Source of the DNA: an uncultured Eubacteriales bacterium
Lineage (GTDB): Bacteria > Bacillota > Clostridia > Lachnospirales > Lachnospiraceae
DNA: 34,992 nucleotides
Reading direction: 5' to 3'
Assembly: GCA_900315665.1 (NCBI GenBank)
Contig: OMZX01000045.1
Location: forward strand, 1-34,992
The position numbers and the translations under genes are program-made. Below are positions 1 through 8,175 of this stretch, one piece after another. Positions within the stretch are counted from its first letter, which is position 1; every line of letters starts with the position of its first letter. A model generated the notes under the pieces. The model searched no databases and was not told the origin of the DNA. It worked only from the letters and a program-made list of their open reading frames with translations.

Positions 1-69
1 TTTTCGAGCTTTACATGCTGGCATGCAGCACACCATCATCCATACCATGGCATGCTGATAATTTCTAGA

Positions 70-632
70 TTATTTCCCGTTTTTCGCATATTGCAGAATA
101 CGGTCAGCGATAGCCTTAGGATCATTCAGGCTCAAAGTTTCACCGCCAAAATCTGCATTCGGAATATCCGTCACAAATAAAAAACGTCCGACAGGATTTG
201 ACGCCGGTTGCTGCGAATTTCCATTGCGAATGATTTCAAGCTTTGGAAACGGTTTCTCCTTGAAACCCTCTAACAAGATAAGATCCGCCTCCGGAAACTG
301 CGCAATCAAAGACTTCTCTGTTTCTTCAGTCCCGATTTTATGAACAAACATGCGGTGTTTTGAAAAGATCGCTGTACCGCTTCAGTCCCGATTTTATGAA
401 CAAACATGCGGTGTTTTGAAAAGATCGCTGTACCGTACGCACCCGCAGCCGAAAAACGATATGTATCCGTGCCGGGAATATCGCAGGTAAAATCATGTCC
501 GTCATGCTTGAGAACCGCAACGCGCAGACCATCTGCGCAAAACTCTTTCAGAAGCTTCTCGATCAGTGTTGTTTTACCGGAATTCTTCACCCCGGAAATC
601 GTAATGATTCTCTGCTTAAAATCTCTGTTCAT
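70..632 (-). pseudogene. mobB: MobB-like molybdopterin-guanine dinucleotide accessory protein, broken by duplication
   Basis: The 5' part encodes a P-loop GTP-binding start (ITISGVKNSGKTTL near residues 10-23) followed by LKHDGHDF, both typical of MobB, which assists MobA in attaching GMP to molybdopterin. The 3' part, in another frame, continues with LILLEGFKE and is also MobB-like. The break is a perfect 56-bp tandem duplication at 324-435; 56 is not a multiple of three, so the frame shifts. Removing one copy leaves 507 bp, about 168 residues, the normal family length. The gene starts 18 nt after moeA on the same strand, so the two are probably cotranscribed. Seen: duplication and frames. 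Inferred: loss of function, unless the repeat contracts or the assembly is wrong. Confidence 0.85.
324..435. repeat. Perfect 56-bp tandem duplication inside mobB
   Basis: Two identical, directly adjacent 56-bp copies lie at 324-379 and 380-435, and the match stops exactly at both outer borders. The duplicated unit contains coding sequence only. A tandem repeat of this length can be lost by slippage or recombination, which would restore the mobB frame. Confidence 0.97.
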
Positions 633-650
633 CGCTGCATGCCTGTATGA

Positions 651-1895
651 TTATAGTAGAAAGATACGAACCCGATCACCTTTCTCATAGGGATGATCCT
701 GCGGAGGTAATTCTGCAATGCAGTTACAGCCAACCATCGACATAAGATTGCCACTGGTCTGCTTTTCCGCCTTTGGAAAATGGAGCTCATCATTTTCAAG
801 AATAGCTCGAATAAAACGCCTTCCACGATGCTTCGAAAAGCTCTCTCCTAAGGTCACATAAATCATGTTATTCCGAAGCGTCTCGTCATGGGAAAGCTTC
901 CGAAGCGCTTCCTTCGCCAGAAGCTCAAAGGTTGTAAGTGCTGCAAATGGATTCCCGGAGAGATGTACCATCGGTTTCCCATTTCGCATGGAGAAGATCG
1001 CAGGAGAGCCCGGCTTCATCCGTACGCCCCAGAAAATTTTTTCCGCGTTAATTTTCGGTAATACAAGATGAATGATATCTTTTGCGCCGACAGATACGCC
1101 GCCACTAGTGATGACGAGATCGCAGCGATCATTCGCCTCGGAAAGAATCTTCGCTACCTCATCCGAATCATCCGGAAGCATCCCGGTCATTTCCGGTGCA
1201 TAGCCAAGCTCCTTTAAGCGCACCGAAAGAAACTGAAGATTGGCATCATAAATCTTGCCCGGCTTCAGCGGTTCTCCCGGCTTCATCAACTCGCTTCCTG
1301 TCACGAAGACACCCACTTTTGGCTTACGATATACCTTGACCCGGTCAATACCGGCAGAAGACAAAACACCCGACTCAATATATGTGATCCGATGATTCTT
1401 CGGTACAACGACAGTGCCTGCCTTAATTTCTTCTCCCTGGAAGCTATAGTTCTCCCACGGTTTATATTCCGCTACGATCTTTACCTCCGTACCATTTTCA
1501 AACGTGCGGAAGCGATTCTCGTCATCCCAGCCGACACTATCCTCCTGCCATGCGACACAATCTGCCCCTTTCGGAATCGGAGCACCCGTAAAGATCCGGA
1601 CTGCTTCACCTGCTCCTATGGTCTTTGTACAAAAATCGCCCGCAAACTCCGTGTCAATGATCCGAAATACCGCCGGGTTTTCCTCCGTGGCGCCCTTTGT
1701 ATCGATGCTCCGTATCGCAAAACCATCCAGCGGAGATCGTGGAAATGGCGGCACATCAAAACCTATCTTTATGTCCTCGGCTGTTACATATCCATCTGCT
1801 TCGGAAAGCATCTTCTCCTCGGTTTCTGTGACCCCCTTCGTCGAGGCTTCTATGATTCTATATGCTTCTTCCAGCTCTATATCTTCCTGATACAT
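651..1895 (-). CDS. moeA: Molybdopterin molybdotransferase MoeA
   Basis: MoeA inserts molybdate (or tungstate) into adenylylated molybdopterin in the cytoplasm. The 414-residue product has the family hallmarks: an N-terminal PPFPRSPLDGFAIRS substrate motif, VFVTGSEL near the middle, the MoaB/MogA-like SGGVSVGAKD loop and a C-terminal beta-barrel domain. Length is normal for MoeA. I place the start at the ATG at 1895, preceded by GGTGA; a TTG codon 12 nt upstream in frame is a weaker alternative. It precedes mobB by 18 nt, and a terminator-like hairpin separates it from the gene upstream. With the AOR gene nearby it probably supplies the tungsten or molybdenum pterin for that enzyme. No defect is visible. 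Confidence 0.93.
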   Translation of the reverse strand: MYQEDIELEEAYRIIEASTKGVTETEEKMLSEADGYVTAEDIKIGFDVPPFPRSPLDGFAIRSIDTKGATEENPAVFRIIDTEFAGDFCTKTIGAGEAVRIFTGAPIPKGADCVAWQEDSVGWDDENRFRTFENGTEVKIVAEYKPWENYSFQGEEIKAGTVVVPKNHRITYIESGVLSSAGIDRVKVYRKPKVGVFVTGSELMKPGEPLKPGKIYDANLQFLSVRLKELGYAPEMTGMLPDDSDEVAKILSEANDRCDLVITSGGVSVGAKDIIHLVLPKINAEKIFWGVRMKPGSPAIFSMRNGKPMVHLSGNPFAALTTFELLAKEALRKLSHDETLRNNMIYVTLGESFSKHRGRRFIRAILENDELHFPKAEKQTSGNLMSMVGCNCIAELPPQDHPYEKGDRVRIFLL

Positions 1896-1915
1896 ATATT
1901 TCACCAATTAAATCA

Positions 1916-1957
1916 ACAAAAAATGAATTCTCAGAGCTTTCGTGTACTCTGAGAATC
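1916..1957 (-). terminator. Rho-independent terminator ahead of moeA
   Basis: A perfect 10-bp stem (ATTCTCAGAG at 1927-1936 with its complement at 1947-1956) is followed on the minus strand by a T run. It lies after the stop of the 297-residue gene at 2002 and just before moeA, so it may end that upstream transcript or attenuate moeA. Confidence 0.8.
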
Positions 1958-2001
1958 TAGTTATCTTCTCCTATTTTATATGCTATCGACTATGAATGCA
2001 A

Positions 2002-2895
2002 TCAGTCTGTAAAGAGCTCCGGTTCTGCGAGTGACCTCGCATACTTCTCATGCATTTCCTTCTCTGAAAAGAAGTACGTAGCGCCGACTGAGTTATGGAA
2101 TGCATGCACATCCTGATATTCCGGTCTTCCCTGGATGATGCTATAGGCTCTTTCTATCTGCGCCTTCGTGTAACTGTACGGGCTTCTTTCAAAGTATTCG
2201 ATCGGTGTCGGCGCCGGATACGTCTTGCAGTTGAAACGAACCATCTCCGCTACCGTCTTCGGAAGATCCTTGTCCTCAACCAAAACTGCGATCATCGCAT
2301 AGTTATCGCTCATAAACTCCTGCGAATAGTAGTAGGTCTCCTTCTCTCCCTTTTTCGAAACAATATCCTGGCAGGTCTCATCCTTCTCCATCTCATCAAG
2401 CCGCTTCTCAGCATCCGGTACTTCCTTCAGAATAGATGAAAGTGTAGTTAACTGTGAGCCCTTCGTTCTCTTACGAATATAATCTGCAAGCTCCTGTGCG
2501 GGTGTCAGCTTCTGCTCTTCCTTTTTCTTTTCTTCTTCCCAAGCGAGTGCTTCTTCCATTTCATCATCCGGGACATCCGGCATGGAATCAAGGTATTCTA
2601 GAAGCTCTCGCTTTCCCTGCGCATTCATCCGATCCTTCGCTTCTTCACGGGTTTCATGCTCATAATCAACCTCGGTTGATGCCTCTTTTCCGGTCTTATT
2701 TGTTTCTTCCGCAGCAGAGAAAGTTTTCCCGTTGGAAGCATTGCTCTGTTCTATCTCTCTAGATTTCGCTTCCTTTGCTGCATCTACTGTACTATTTTCT
2801 TCTGTCTCTTCAGAAGCTGCCTTCGAACTGACTCCAGCGCCTGTTGCTTTATAAAGCTTTTCTGTGAATCCCGGTTTTTTTCTTCCAAACAGCAT
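2002..2895 (-). CDS. Unrecognised acidic 297-residue protein of the AOR island
   Basis: I do not recognise a family. The first ~140 residues are low-complexity, rich in Glu, Lys, Ala and Ser (after a basic MLFGRKKPGF start), and look disordered. The last ~150 residues look folded, rich in Tyr, Phe and Glu (DETCQDIVSKKGEKETYYYS, then PAPTPIEYFERSPYSY and a terminal helix). There is no signal peptide or membrane segment. The ATG has an AAAGGATC ribosome site and its own -35/-10 pair upstream. It sits between the AOR gene and moeA on the same strand, so a role linked to the oxidoreductase or its cofactor is a guess from position only. Confidence 0.75.
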   Translation of the reverse strand: MLFGRKKPGFTEKLYKATGAGVSSKAASEETEENSTVDAAKEAKSREIEQSNASNGKTFSAAEETNKTGKEASTEVDYEHETREEAKDRMNAQGKRELLEYLDSMPDVPDDEMEEALAWEEEKKKEEQKLTPAQELADYIRKRTKGSQLTTLSSILKEVPDAEKRLDEMEKDETCQDIVSKKGEKETYYYSQEFMSDNYAMIAVLVEDKDLPKTVAEMVRFNCKTYPAPTPIEYFERSPYSYTKAQIERAYSIIQGRPEYQDVHAFHNSVGATYFFSEKEMHEKYARSLAEPELFTD

Positions 2896-2958
2896 ATTCT
2901 GATCCTTTCACTCATTCAGGATAAACATCCAGATATTTTGGTCCATATATTTCTTTTT

Positions 2959-2986
2959 ATTATAACATTCACAAGGTATAAAACAA
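2959..2986 (-). promoter_or_regulatory. Sigma-A-type promoter for the 297-residue gene
   Basis: Read on the minus strand there is TTGTTT (plus 2981-2986), a 16-nt spacer and TATAAT (plus 2959-2964), about 65 nt upstream of the ATG at 2895. It lies after the AOR terminator, which supports separate transcription. Confidence 0.6.
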
Positions 2987-2995
2987 AATCCGATG

Positions 2996-3036
2996 CGAAA
3001 AAACTGCCGCACGAAAGTTCTCCGCGCGGCAGCTTA
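2996..3036 (-). terminator. Terminator after the AOR gene
   Basis: On the minus strand a GC-rich stem built from GCTGCCGC and GTGCGGCAG is followed by TTTTTT. It lies just beyond the AOR stop codon at 3048. Confidence 0.85.
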
Positions 3037-3047
3037 AAATATCTTGA

Positions 3048-5210
3048 TTACTTCAGTGTGATACCAGCCTGTGTCATCTTATCTGCAAGATCATCGAGAC
3101 CGAACTCATGGAGTGTAGCCTTCGTCGGGATACCTGTCTCTACATCCCAGCCAAGTGCTGTATAGTACATATCCTTTGCCTTCTCCATATCATCACGATC
3201 CATCTTGATCGTACCTTCTTCAAATGGCTTGAAATCCGGTTCCTTATCGAAAACCCATGCCGGAATTGCATCATGCTCTGTACGAAGATTTGCTGTACCA
3301 AGCTCATTCTGGAAGGAAATTGCCGTCAGGCAGCGAAGAACATGGCCGATTCGAAGACCATCTCTGTTCAACTCCTCCTGCGTCTTCTCAACACCCGTAA
3401 CTGCTGAGAAGAACTTCGCCTCGAGATCGAGATCGCCGATATAGTCTCTCTTCTTTGCAGGAGACTGTGTCATCGGCCAGATCCAGTCGCAGACGGTCAG
3501 AGAATCATGAAGATTCTTATCCTCGAAGCTGAAGACAGAAACCTTTACCTTATTCTCATTGATCGGTGTGTAATGCTTCTGCGGATCCCAGCAGCCCGGT
3601 CCGAAGAAATGCTCCATCGTATTCTTCTGCATTTCATATGGTGCGCCTGACTGAGCAACGTTTGTACATACATGCGTCATACAGTCACGGTTGTACATGG
3701 AATTGAAAAGAAGTCCGATCTGTGCGGAATCCTCGGAGCTATGGTGCTTCGGATAGCCATTGTAGGTAACAGCCTGGTTCCAAACACCGGTCAGCTGATC
3801 CATGAACTCCTTGGTATCGAGGCCCCATTTCTTCGTCCACTCAAGTGTACCCATGCAGATATCAGAAATCTTGCCTTCCTTATAGGCCATCCGACGGATG
3901 ATCTCTACAACGAATCTCGGATCACAGTCCCTCTGCCACTGCCAAGGGATGGAATCATACTCTGCATCGGAAATAAACTCATGAATTCTTCCGCTCTCGC
4001 AGAGCCATCTCCAGTCTCTGTTCAGGTTACCATAGTTATCCCAGAGTCCCATATCATCTACTGCATGGGAGCAGGCACCGCAGACGATCATCTTACCATC
4101 GCCTTCATACTTGAAGTCCTTCAGGTAATCAACCTTCTCACCGTTCTCATTGCCAAGGTAGAAATACTGGCCGTAGATGATCGGCATACAAGTGTTGGAA
4201 ACATAGGTCGGAAGATCATAATCTGCGAGCGGATCCATATCATACTCTGTATAGCAGCGGATCGGACAGGACTGACATCCACCGGACTTGATTGCATAAT
4301 GTGTTGCAACCTCACCGAAATCGAAAACGCCCTTGAAGCAGCGGTATGCAATCTTATTGATATCATCATACGGCTGTTCTTCCGTATCAATCGGGCCACC
4401 TTCAGCCTTCTCATAGCATCTGCCCGGTCCACCGGACCAACGGTTCTTACCATTGACAGCAGAGTACTCTGCCCAGCTCTGCGGAACAGCCGGTACGTTA
4501 TGGTTATTGTTTGCACCGATCAGTTCGCCAAGCATGTAGTTGTTGAGCTCCTGAAGCTTTGCGACATCAGCGATATGTACTGCACCTGTACCGAAGATAG
4601 CGATACCCTTCAGGTTTTTAGAACCCATCAGAGCACCGATGCCGGCACCTGCAGAGTTACCGAAAGAGGTATTTAATGTTGAATAGTTGACACCATTTTC
4701 ACCAGCAGGTCCGATCGCAGCAGTCTGGAATTCTCGTCCGCACTCCTCTGTCATGATCTTGTTTGCTTCGAAAGTGCCCTTACCCCAGATATGGTCTGCC
4801 GGCTCAAGGGTTACCGTATCATCCGATACCTTCAGGTATACCGGCGATGAAGCCTTACCGGTTACGAAGATACCATCCCAGCCTGCATACTTAAGCTCCG
4901 GTCCGATATGGCCGCCCATATGCGCATCCAGGATGGAATGTCCCTTAGACCAGCAGGAAAGGAATGTGATATTCATTCTTCCGGAACAAGGTACACCAGA
5001 GCCTGTCAAAGGACCTACACCAAAGAAGATAGGAGACTCTGGTGCTCTCGGTGCTGTAGTCATTGGAACCTCATCGGCAAAAAGCTTATAGCCGAAGCCC
5101 ATACCACCGATGTAATCCTTCTGCCATTCTGTATCATCAGAGCTTGAAATCTCACCGGTTGTTAAATTTACACGCAGGATTTTTCCCATCCAGCCAAATG
5201 ATTCTGCCAT
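3048..5210 (-). CDS. Aldehyde:ferredoxin oxidoreductase family tungstopterin enzyme (YdhV-like)
   Basis: AOR-family enzymes carry a bis-pterin tungsten (or molybdenum) site plus one [4Fe-4S] cluster and oxidise aldehydes or reduce acids or CoA thioesters. This 720-residue protein has the N-terminal AOR domain (WMGKILRVNLTTGEI; pterin-binding GPLTGSGVPCSGRMN near 67-81; AAIGPAGEN near 164) and a CxxCxxxC cluster motif at about C312, C315 and C319 (CQSCPIRC). At over 700 residues it is closer to E. coli YdhV than to the ~600-residue archaeal AORs. It has no signal peptide. The start follows GGGAGG and lies 14 nt after the FeS-protein gene, so the two form one operon. The substrate cannot be told from sequence. 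Confidence 0.9.
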   Translation of the reverse strand: MAESFGWMGKILRVNLTTGEISSSDDTEWQKDYIGGMGFGYKLFADEVPMTTAPRAPESPIFFGVGPLTGSGVPCSGRMNITFLSCWSKGHSILDAHMGGHIGPELKYAGWDGIFVTGKASSPVYLKVSDDTVTLEPADHIWGKGTFEANKIMTEECGREFQTAAIGPAGENGVNYSTLNTSFGNSAGAGIGALMGSKNLKGIAIFGTGAVHIADVAKLQELNNYMLGELIGANNNHNVPAVPQSWAEYSAVNGKNRWSGGPGRCYEKAEGGPIDTEEQPYDDINKIAYRCFKGVFDFGEVATHYAIKSGGCQSCPIRCYTEYDMDPLADYDLPTYVSNTCMPIIYGQYFYLGNENGEKVDYLKDFKYEGDGKMIVCGACSHAVDDMGLWDNYGNLNRDWRWLCESGRIHEFISDAEYDSIPWQWQRDCDPRFVVEIIRRMAYKEGKISDICMGTLEWTKKWGLDTKEFMDQLTGVWNQAVTYNGYPKHHSSEDSAQIGLLFNSMYNRDCMTHVCTNVAQSGAPYEMQKNTMEHFFGPGCWDPQKHYTPINENKVKVSVFSFEDKNLHDSLTVCDWIWPMTQSPAKKRDYIGDLDLEAKFFSAVTGVEKTQEELNRDGLRIGHVLRCLTAISFQNELGTANLRTEHDAIPAWVFDKEPDFKPFEEGTIKMDRDDMEKAKDMYYTALGWDVETGIPTKATLHEFGLDDLADKMTQAGITLK

Positions 5211-5224
5211 TTTTTATTCCTCCC

Positions 5225-5875
5225 TTAAGCCTCTACGATTTCCTGTGCTGCGGATGTTACTTCATCCCAGTCAATGATCTGCAGGGCACCAGCCGGACAA
5301 CCTGCTACGCAGGCACCACACTGAATGCACTTGCTGGATTTCTGTGTTTCCGGATCGATCGTCGGCATATGCCAAGGGCATGCATCATGGCATGCGCCAC
5401 AGCCGATACACTTATCCCGATCGACGACACGGACGCCTCTGTCATCGGCATAGATCGCATGCTGCGGGCAAGCTTCGCCACAGGCAGGGGTCTTACACTG
5501 ACGGCAGGTATCCGGGAAGTAGGTGAAGTTTTGATTATACATACCATCTTTCCCATGGATATGAAGGTTTCTCGCCATCTTAATCCGGGAAATATAGGCA
5601 CCGCACTTGCCATCATTGGTCAATGTGCAGTTAATTTCACATCTCTGGCAACCGACACAGCGGGCACCATTGACAACCAGAAGTCCGGTCGGTGTGGCCC
5701 AGGTCGTCACGACGCCTTCATCTACTTCCTGCTGTGTACAGCCGAAGAGATTCAGCATGGTAGCAGAAATCGTAAGCCCGGCAAGACTCTTACCCGAAAT
5801 CTTCAGGAACTGTCTTCTCGTCATCTGACGCTCAAGAAAACCGTCCTTCTTTTCCTCTAACATTTGTTCAGACAT
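5225..5875 (-). CDS. Tat-exported four-cluster ferredoxin-like lipoprotein, partner of AOR (YdhY-like)
   Basis: This is an electron-transfer subunit. After a long n-region there is a twin-arginine motif TRRQFLK (RR at 20-21), a hydrophobic stretch and a lipobox-like LFGC ending at Cys46, predicting a Tat-dependent lipoprotein. Four [4Fe-4S] motifs follow: CVGCQRCEINC, CRQCKTPACGEACP, CIGCGACHDACP and CIQCGACVAGCP. The 216-residue length fits HybA/YdhY-type proteins. It is the first gene of the AOR operon, with a strong GGAGGAG ribosome site, and is divergent from tatA-tatC. Its partner AOR lacks an export signal, so either the two act on opposite membrane faces or AOR is carried across with it. 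That choice is inference. Confidence 0.9.
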   Translation of the reverse strand: MSEQMLEEKKDGFLERQMTRRQFLKISGKSLAGLTISATMLNLFGCTQQEVDEGVVTTWATPTGLLVVNGARCVGCQRCEINCTLTNDGKCGAYISRIKMARNLHIHGKDGMYNQNFTYFPDTCRQCKTPACGEACPQHAIYADDRGVRVVDRDKCIGCGACHDACPWHMPTIDPETQKSSKCIQCGACVAGCPAGALQIIDWDEVTSAAQEIVEA

Positions 5876-6013
5876 TTGCTCCTCCTAAATCATAAATGTT
5901 CACAAATATGTTATTGATTGCTTTTCGCGAAACGAAATATTATACTCACTAAAAAGGTTTTAATTCTCGGGATCTTCTCCGGAGGGTCCCTCTAAAAATG
6001 AAAGGAGACCATT
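5876..6013. promoter_or_regulatory. Divergent promoter region between the FeS/AOR operon and tatAC
   Basis: The 138-bp region contains a minus-strand TATAAT near 5940 for the FeS/AOR operon and a 10-bp palindrome TTTCGCGAAA next to it. Two similar AAATGTT/AATATGTT boxes lie closer to the FeS start. The tatA ribosome site is AAAGGAG at the right edge. The palindrome is an operator candidate; no regulator can be assigned. Confidence 0.45.
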
Positions 6014-6253
6014 ATGTTCGGAAGAATAGGTCCTATGGAACTCATTTTAATTTTAATCATCGCTCTCGTCATTTTCGGGCCATCCAAGCTTCCTCAAATC
6101 GGAAAAGCACTTGGCGAATCCATCAAGGAATTCAAAAAGGGCGCCAGTGAAATTTCTGATGTCGTGAACGAACCGGTTAAGACAGAGGCTCAGCCGAAGT
6201 CTGATGCACCGGCAACGACCGAAGTAAAAAAGGATGAAACCAAAACCGTATGA
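6014..6253 (+). CDS. tatA: Sec-independent translocase subunit TatA
   Basis: TatA forms the membrane-inserting part of the twin-arginine translocon that moves folded, cofactor-bearing proteins. The 79-residue product has one N-terminal membrane helix (about 8-22), the hinge [20 protein letters not shown], an amphipathic helix and a charged, Lys/Glu-rich tail, all typical. The start follows AAAGGAGACC. The stop overlaps the tatC start by 4 nt (ATGA), so translation is coupled. No tatB is present, as usual in Bacillota. Its position, divergent from a Tat-signal FeS protein, suggests a dedicated cargo-translocon pairing. Confidence 0.97.
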   Translation: MFGRIGPMELILILIIALVIFGPSKLPQIGKALGESIKEFKKGASEISDVVNEPVKTEAQPKSDAPATTEVKKDETKTV

Positions 6254-6993
6254 GTGAGAAGACGAATGCAAATTCCGAAAAAACCGGAACGATCGTCGAT
6301 CACCTTACAGAACTTCGAAAAAGGCTCATCATCATCGTGGTGGTGAATCTTGCGTTTACCCTTATATGTTACAACTTCATTCCCCCGTTGATTGAGTTTT
6401 TCATAAAGCTCAATCCGGGGATGAATCTTGTTTATATTTCGCCAGAAGAACTGTTCATGGTTTATGTCAAGATCGCACTGCTATGCGGTGTCGTCTTTGC
6501 ATCTCCCGTCACGATCCTTGAAATCTGGGAATTCATACGAAGCGGTCTCTATAAAGGAGAACGGCGCTCGATTCTTATCGCTTTGTTTTTAGGCCTTTTC
6601 TTTTTCCTGATCGGTGCTGTATTCTCCTACCGGATAGTCCTTCCGATTATTCTCGGGTTTTTCATCCGGATACGGATCGAATCCATACAGCCGATGGTTT
6701 CCATCGAAAAATACGTAAATTTCTGTATCACGATGCTTCTATGCTTTGGTGCTGCGTTTGAGCTCCCGGTCATCACTTATGTTCTATCGGAGTTTGAAAT
6801 CCTGAAACCAGAGACCTTGAAGCGTTTACATGGTGCTCTGATTGTCATCGTCTGGGTCATCGCGGCGATCATTACACCGCCGGATGTCGCATCCCAAATT
6901 CTTCTCGGATTACCGATGACTGCGCTTCTTGAACTCAGCATCCTGATCTGCCAGTGGGTAAATCAGAAAAAGCAACGATCAAAAACCTCTTGA
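6250..6993 (+). CDS. tatC: Sec-independent translocase subunit TatC
   Basis: TatC is the multi-spanning receptor for twin-arginine signal peptides. The 247-residue product starts with the conserved [12 protein letters not shown] segment and has several hydrophobic segments. It also has the [22 protein letters not shown] loop typical of the family, [10 protein letters not shown], and [20 protein letters not shown] near the end. Length and motifs are normal. It is translationally coupled to tatA and followed by two hairpins, the second a clear terminator. Confidence 0.97.
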   Translation: MSEKTNANSEKTGTIVDHLTELRKRLIIIVVVNLAFTLICYNFIPPLIEFFIKLNPGMNLVYISPEELFMVYVKIALLCGVVFASPVTILEIWEFIRSGLYKGERRSILIALFLGLFFFLIGAVFSYRIVLPIILGFFIRIRIESIQPMVSIEKYVNFCITMLLCFGAAFELPVITYVLSEFEILKPETLKRLHGALIVIVWVIAAIITPPDVASQILLGLPMTALLELSILICQWVNQKKQRSKTS

Positions 6994-7000
6994 TTCTATC

Positions 7001-7029
7001 TGTGAGAACCGGTTTTCCGGTTTCTCACA
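7001..7029 (+). repeat. Inverted repeat after tatC
   Basis: TGTGAGAA-CCGG and CCGGTTTCTCACA flank a four-T loop. It lies 8 nt after the tatC stop and has no T run, so it may stabilise or process the 3' end ahead of the terminator. Confidence 0.7.
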
Positions 7030-7044
7030 GGATCCTTTCAGTAA

Positions 7045-7073
7045 GTAGACATCCTTCTGGATGTCTTTTTTTA
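7045..7073 (+). terminator. Rho-independent terminator of tatAC
   Basis: An 8-bp stem AGACATCC/GGATGTCT with a four-nt loop is followed by seven T residues on the plus strand. Confidence 0.93.
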
Positions 7074-7108
7074 TTATTATCCCGGAGTACCTCGCTTGCG
7101 ATGTCTTC

Positions 7109-8002
7109 TTATTTCAGGACTTGTTCTGTCAAGAAGAAATAAGCATTATCTATGGCTGTAACAACACCGGTTGAAGAAAAAGTTGCGCCGGATACACCAT
7201 CGACGACGGTATTCTCGTCCTTCTTCTCTTCCGTGGCTTCTGCTTCTTCTGTTGCTACGCTCAGTTCAGCAGCAAGCACCTTTTCGGATTTTGTCGCAGC
7301 CTTACGATGCACATTTCCTGTCTGAGACGCATCCGTCTTTTTCGCGCTATCCGGATGGATGAGACCCGCAGCGAGCATCTTGTTCTGTGTCTGGTCTTCG
7401 ACTGAAAGATCTGCCTCTGGTGTCTTGATCGGCTCACCCTCAATACGGCTCAGTGTCATACCTGCAGCATAGAGTGCGCGATAAGACTTCGCTTCTGCGG
7501 ACTGATCGGAAGCATTCCAAACGCCAGGATTCGATACAAGTACTGCCTCATCCTCTCCTGTTGTCTGCTGCCCCGTTCCTCCCGCCGGGGAAGCAACCGT
7601 CATACCATCCAGCATGATCGGTGCCTTCAAACTCGTAAACTCTTGAACAAATGATGCATCTGTGATATGTGTTCCGATTCCCTCTGTCTCGTCCTGACTT
7701 ACGATATTGATGGACTCGATCGTAGATGCATCCGGTGAAAATACAGTCTGCACTGTAATGTCGCTCTTGAAGCCCCTGGCTGTAGACTGTACGACGTATC
7801 TTCCATCCTTTGCCTGTGTCACATCAGAAACCTGATAGGTACTTGTATCAAGGTGTGAAAGATCGACAGCCTCGCCGCGCGGAACCGGGTTATACAGATC
7901 CGTGATCGGGCCTTCGGCAAGCTTCTCTACTGCAACGCCTGCTACAACCATGACGGCCACGGCAATTACAGCAGTTACTTGAGATGCCTTTCGACTTTTC
8001 AT
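7109..8002 (-). CDS. Membrane-anchored FMN-binding domain protein
   Basis: FMN_bind domains carry FMN covalently on a threonine and pass electrons on the outer membrane face (RnfG, NqrC and related proteins). The chosen start at 8002 follows GGAGGGAGG. It gives 297 residues with an N-terminal signal anchor (KASQVTAVIAVAVMVVAGVA). A central FMN_bind-like region has ETEGIG, and the C-terminus has DGVSGATFSS, the flavinylation motif. Upstream in-frame ATG codons lack a ribosome site. It ends convergently with tatC. It could receive electrons from the exported FeS protein; it would need an ApbE transferase, not seen here. A Thr/Glu/Ala-rich segment before the C-terminal motif looks like a linker. 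Confidence 0.88.
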   Translation of the reverse strand: MKSRKASQVTAVIAVAVMVVAGVAVEKLAEGPITDLYNPVPRGEAVDLSHLDTSTYQVSDVTQAKDGRYVVQSTARGFKSDITVQTVFSPDASTIESINIVSQDETEGIGTHITDASFVQEFTSLKAPIMLDGMTVASPAGGTGQQTTGEDEAVLVSNPGVWNASDQSAEAKSYRALYAAGMTLSRIEGEPIKTPEADLSVEDQTQNKMLAAGLIHPDSAKKTDASQTGNVHRKAATKSEKVLAAELSVATEEAEATEEKKDENTVVDGVSGATFSSTGVVTAIDNAYFFLTEQVLK

Positions 8003-8175
8003 CGTTCCTCCCTCCTTCTGAATCTCAACAAAAAAGTGTTGGTTTGTTGTTAAATATATATTATCACTTGAACGAATAGAATGAAAGAATAATATTAAAT
8101 GCACAAATGTCGAATGTTTTTTTAATACTATTCGGTACTTTTAATAATTCCTGTTTTAAATCCAAAATCGCACTG

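Noticed and set aside
1-69. Short frame or CATGC-rich inverted repeats at the left edge
   Set aside because: Only small imperfect GCATGC repeats and a roughly ten-codon frame with no ribosome site; too little sequence to call anything.
2095-4676. Long plus-strand frames opposite the 297-residue gene and AOR
   Set aside because: They are antisense to convincing genes, have no ribosome sites and encode Cys/Arg-rich sequence without family features.
8003-8104. N-terminal extension of the FMN-binding protein from an upstream ATG
   Set aside because: The upstream codons have no ribosome site and would bury the signal anchor; GGAGGGAGG fits the start at 8002.
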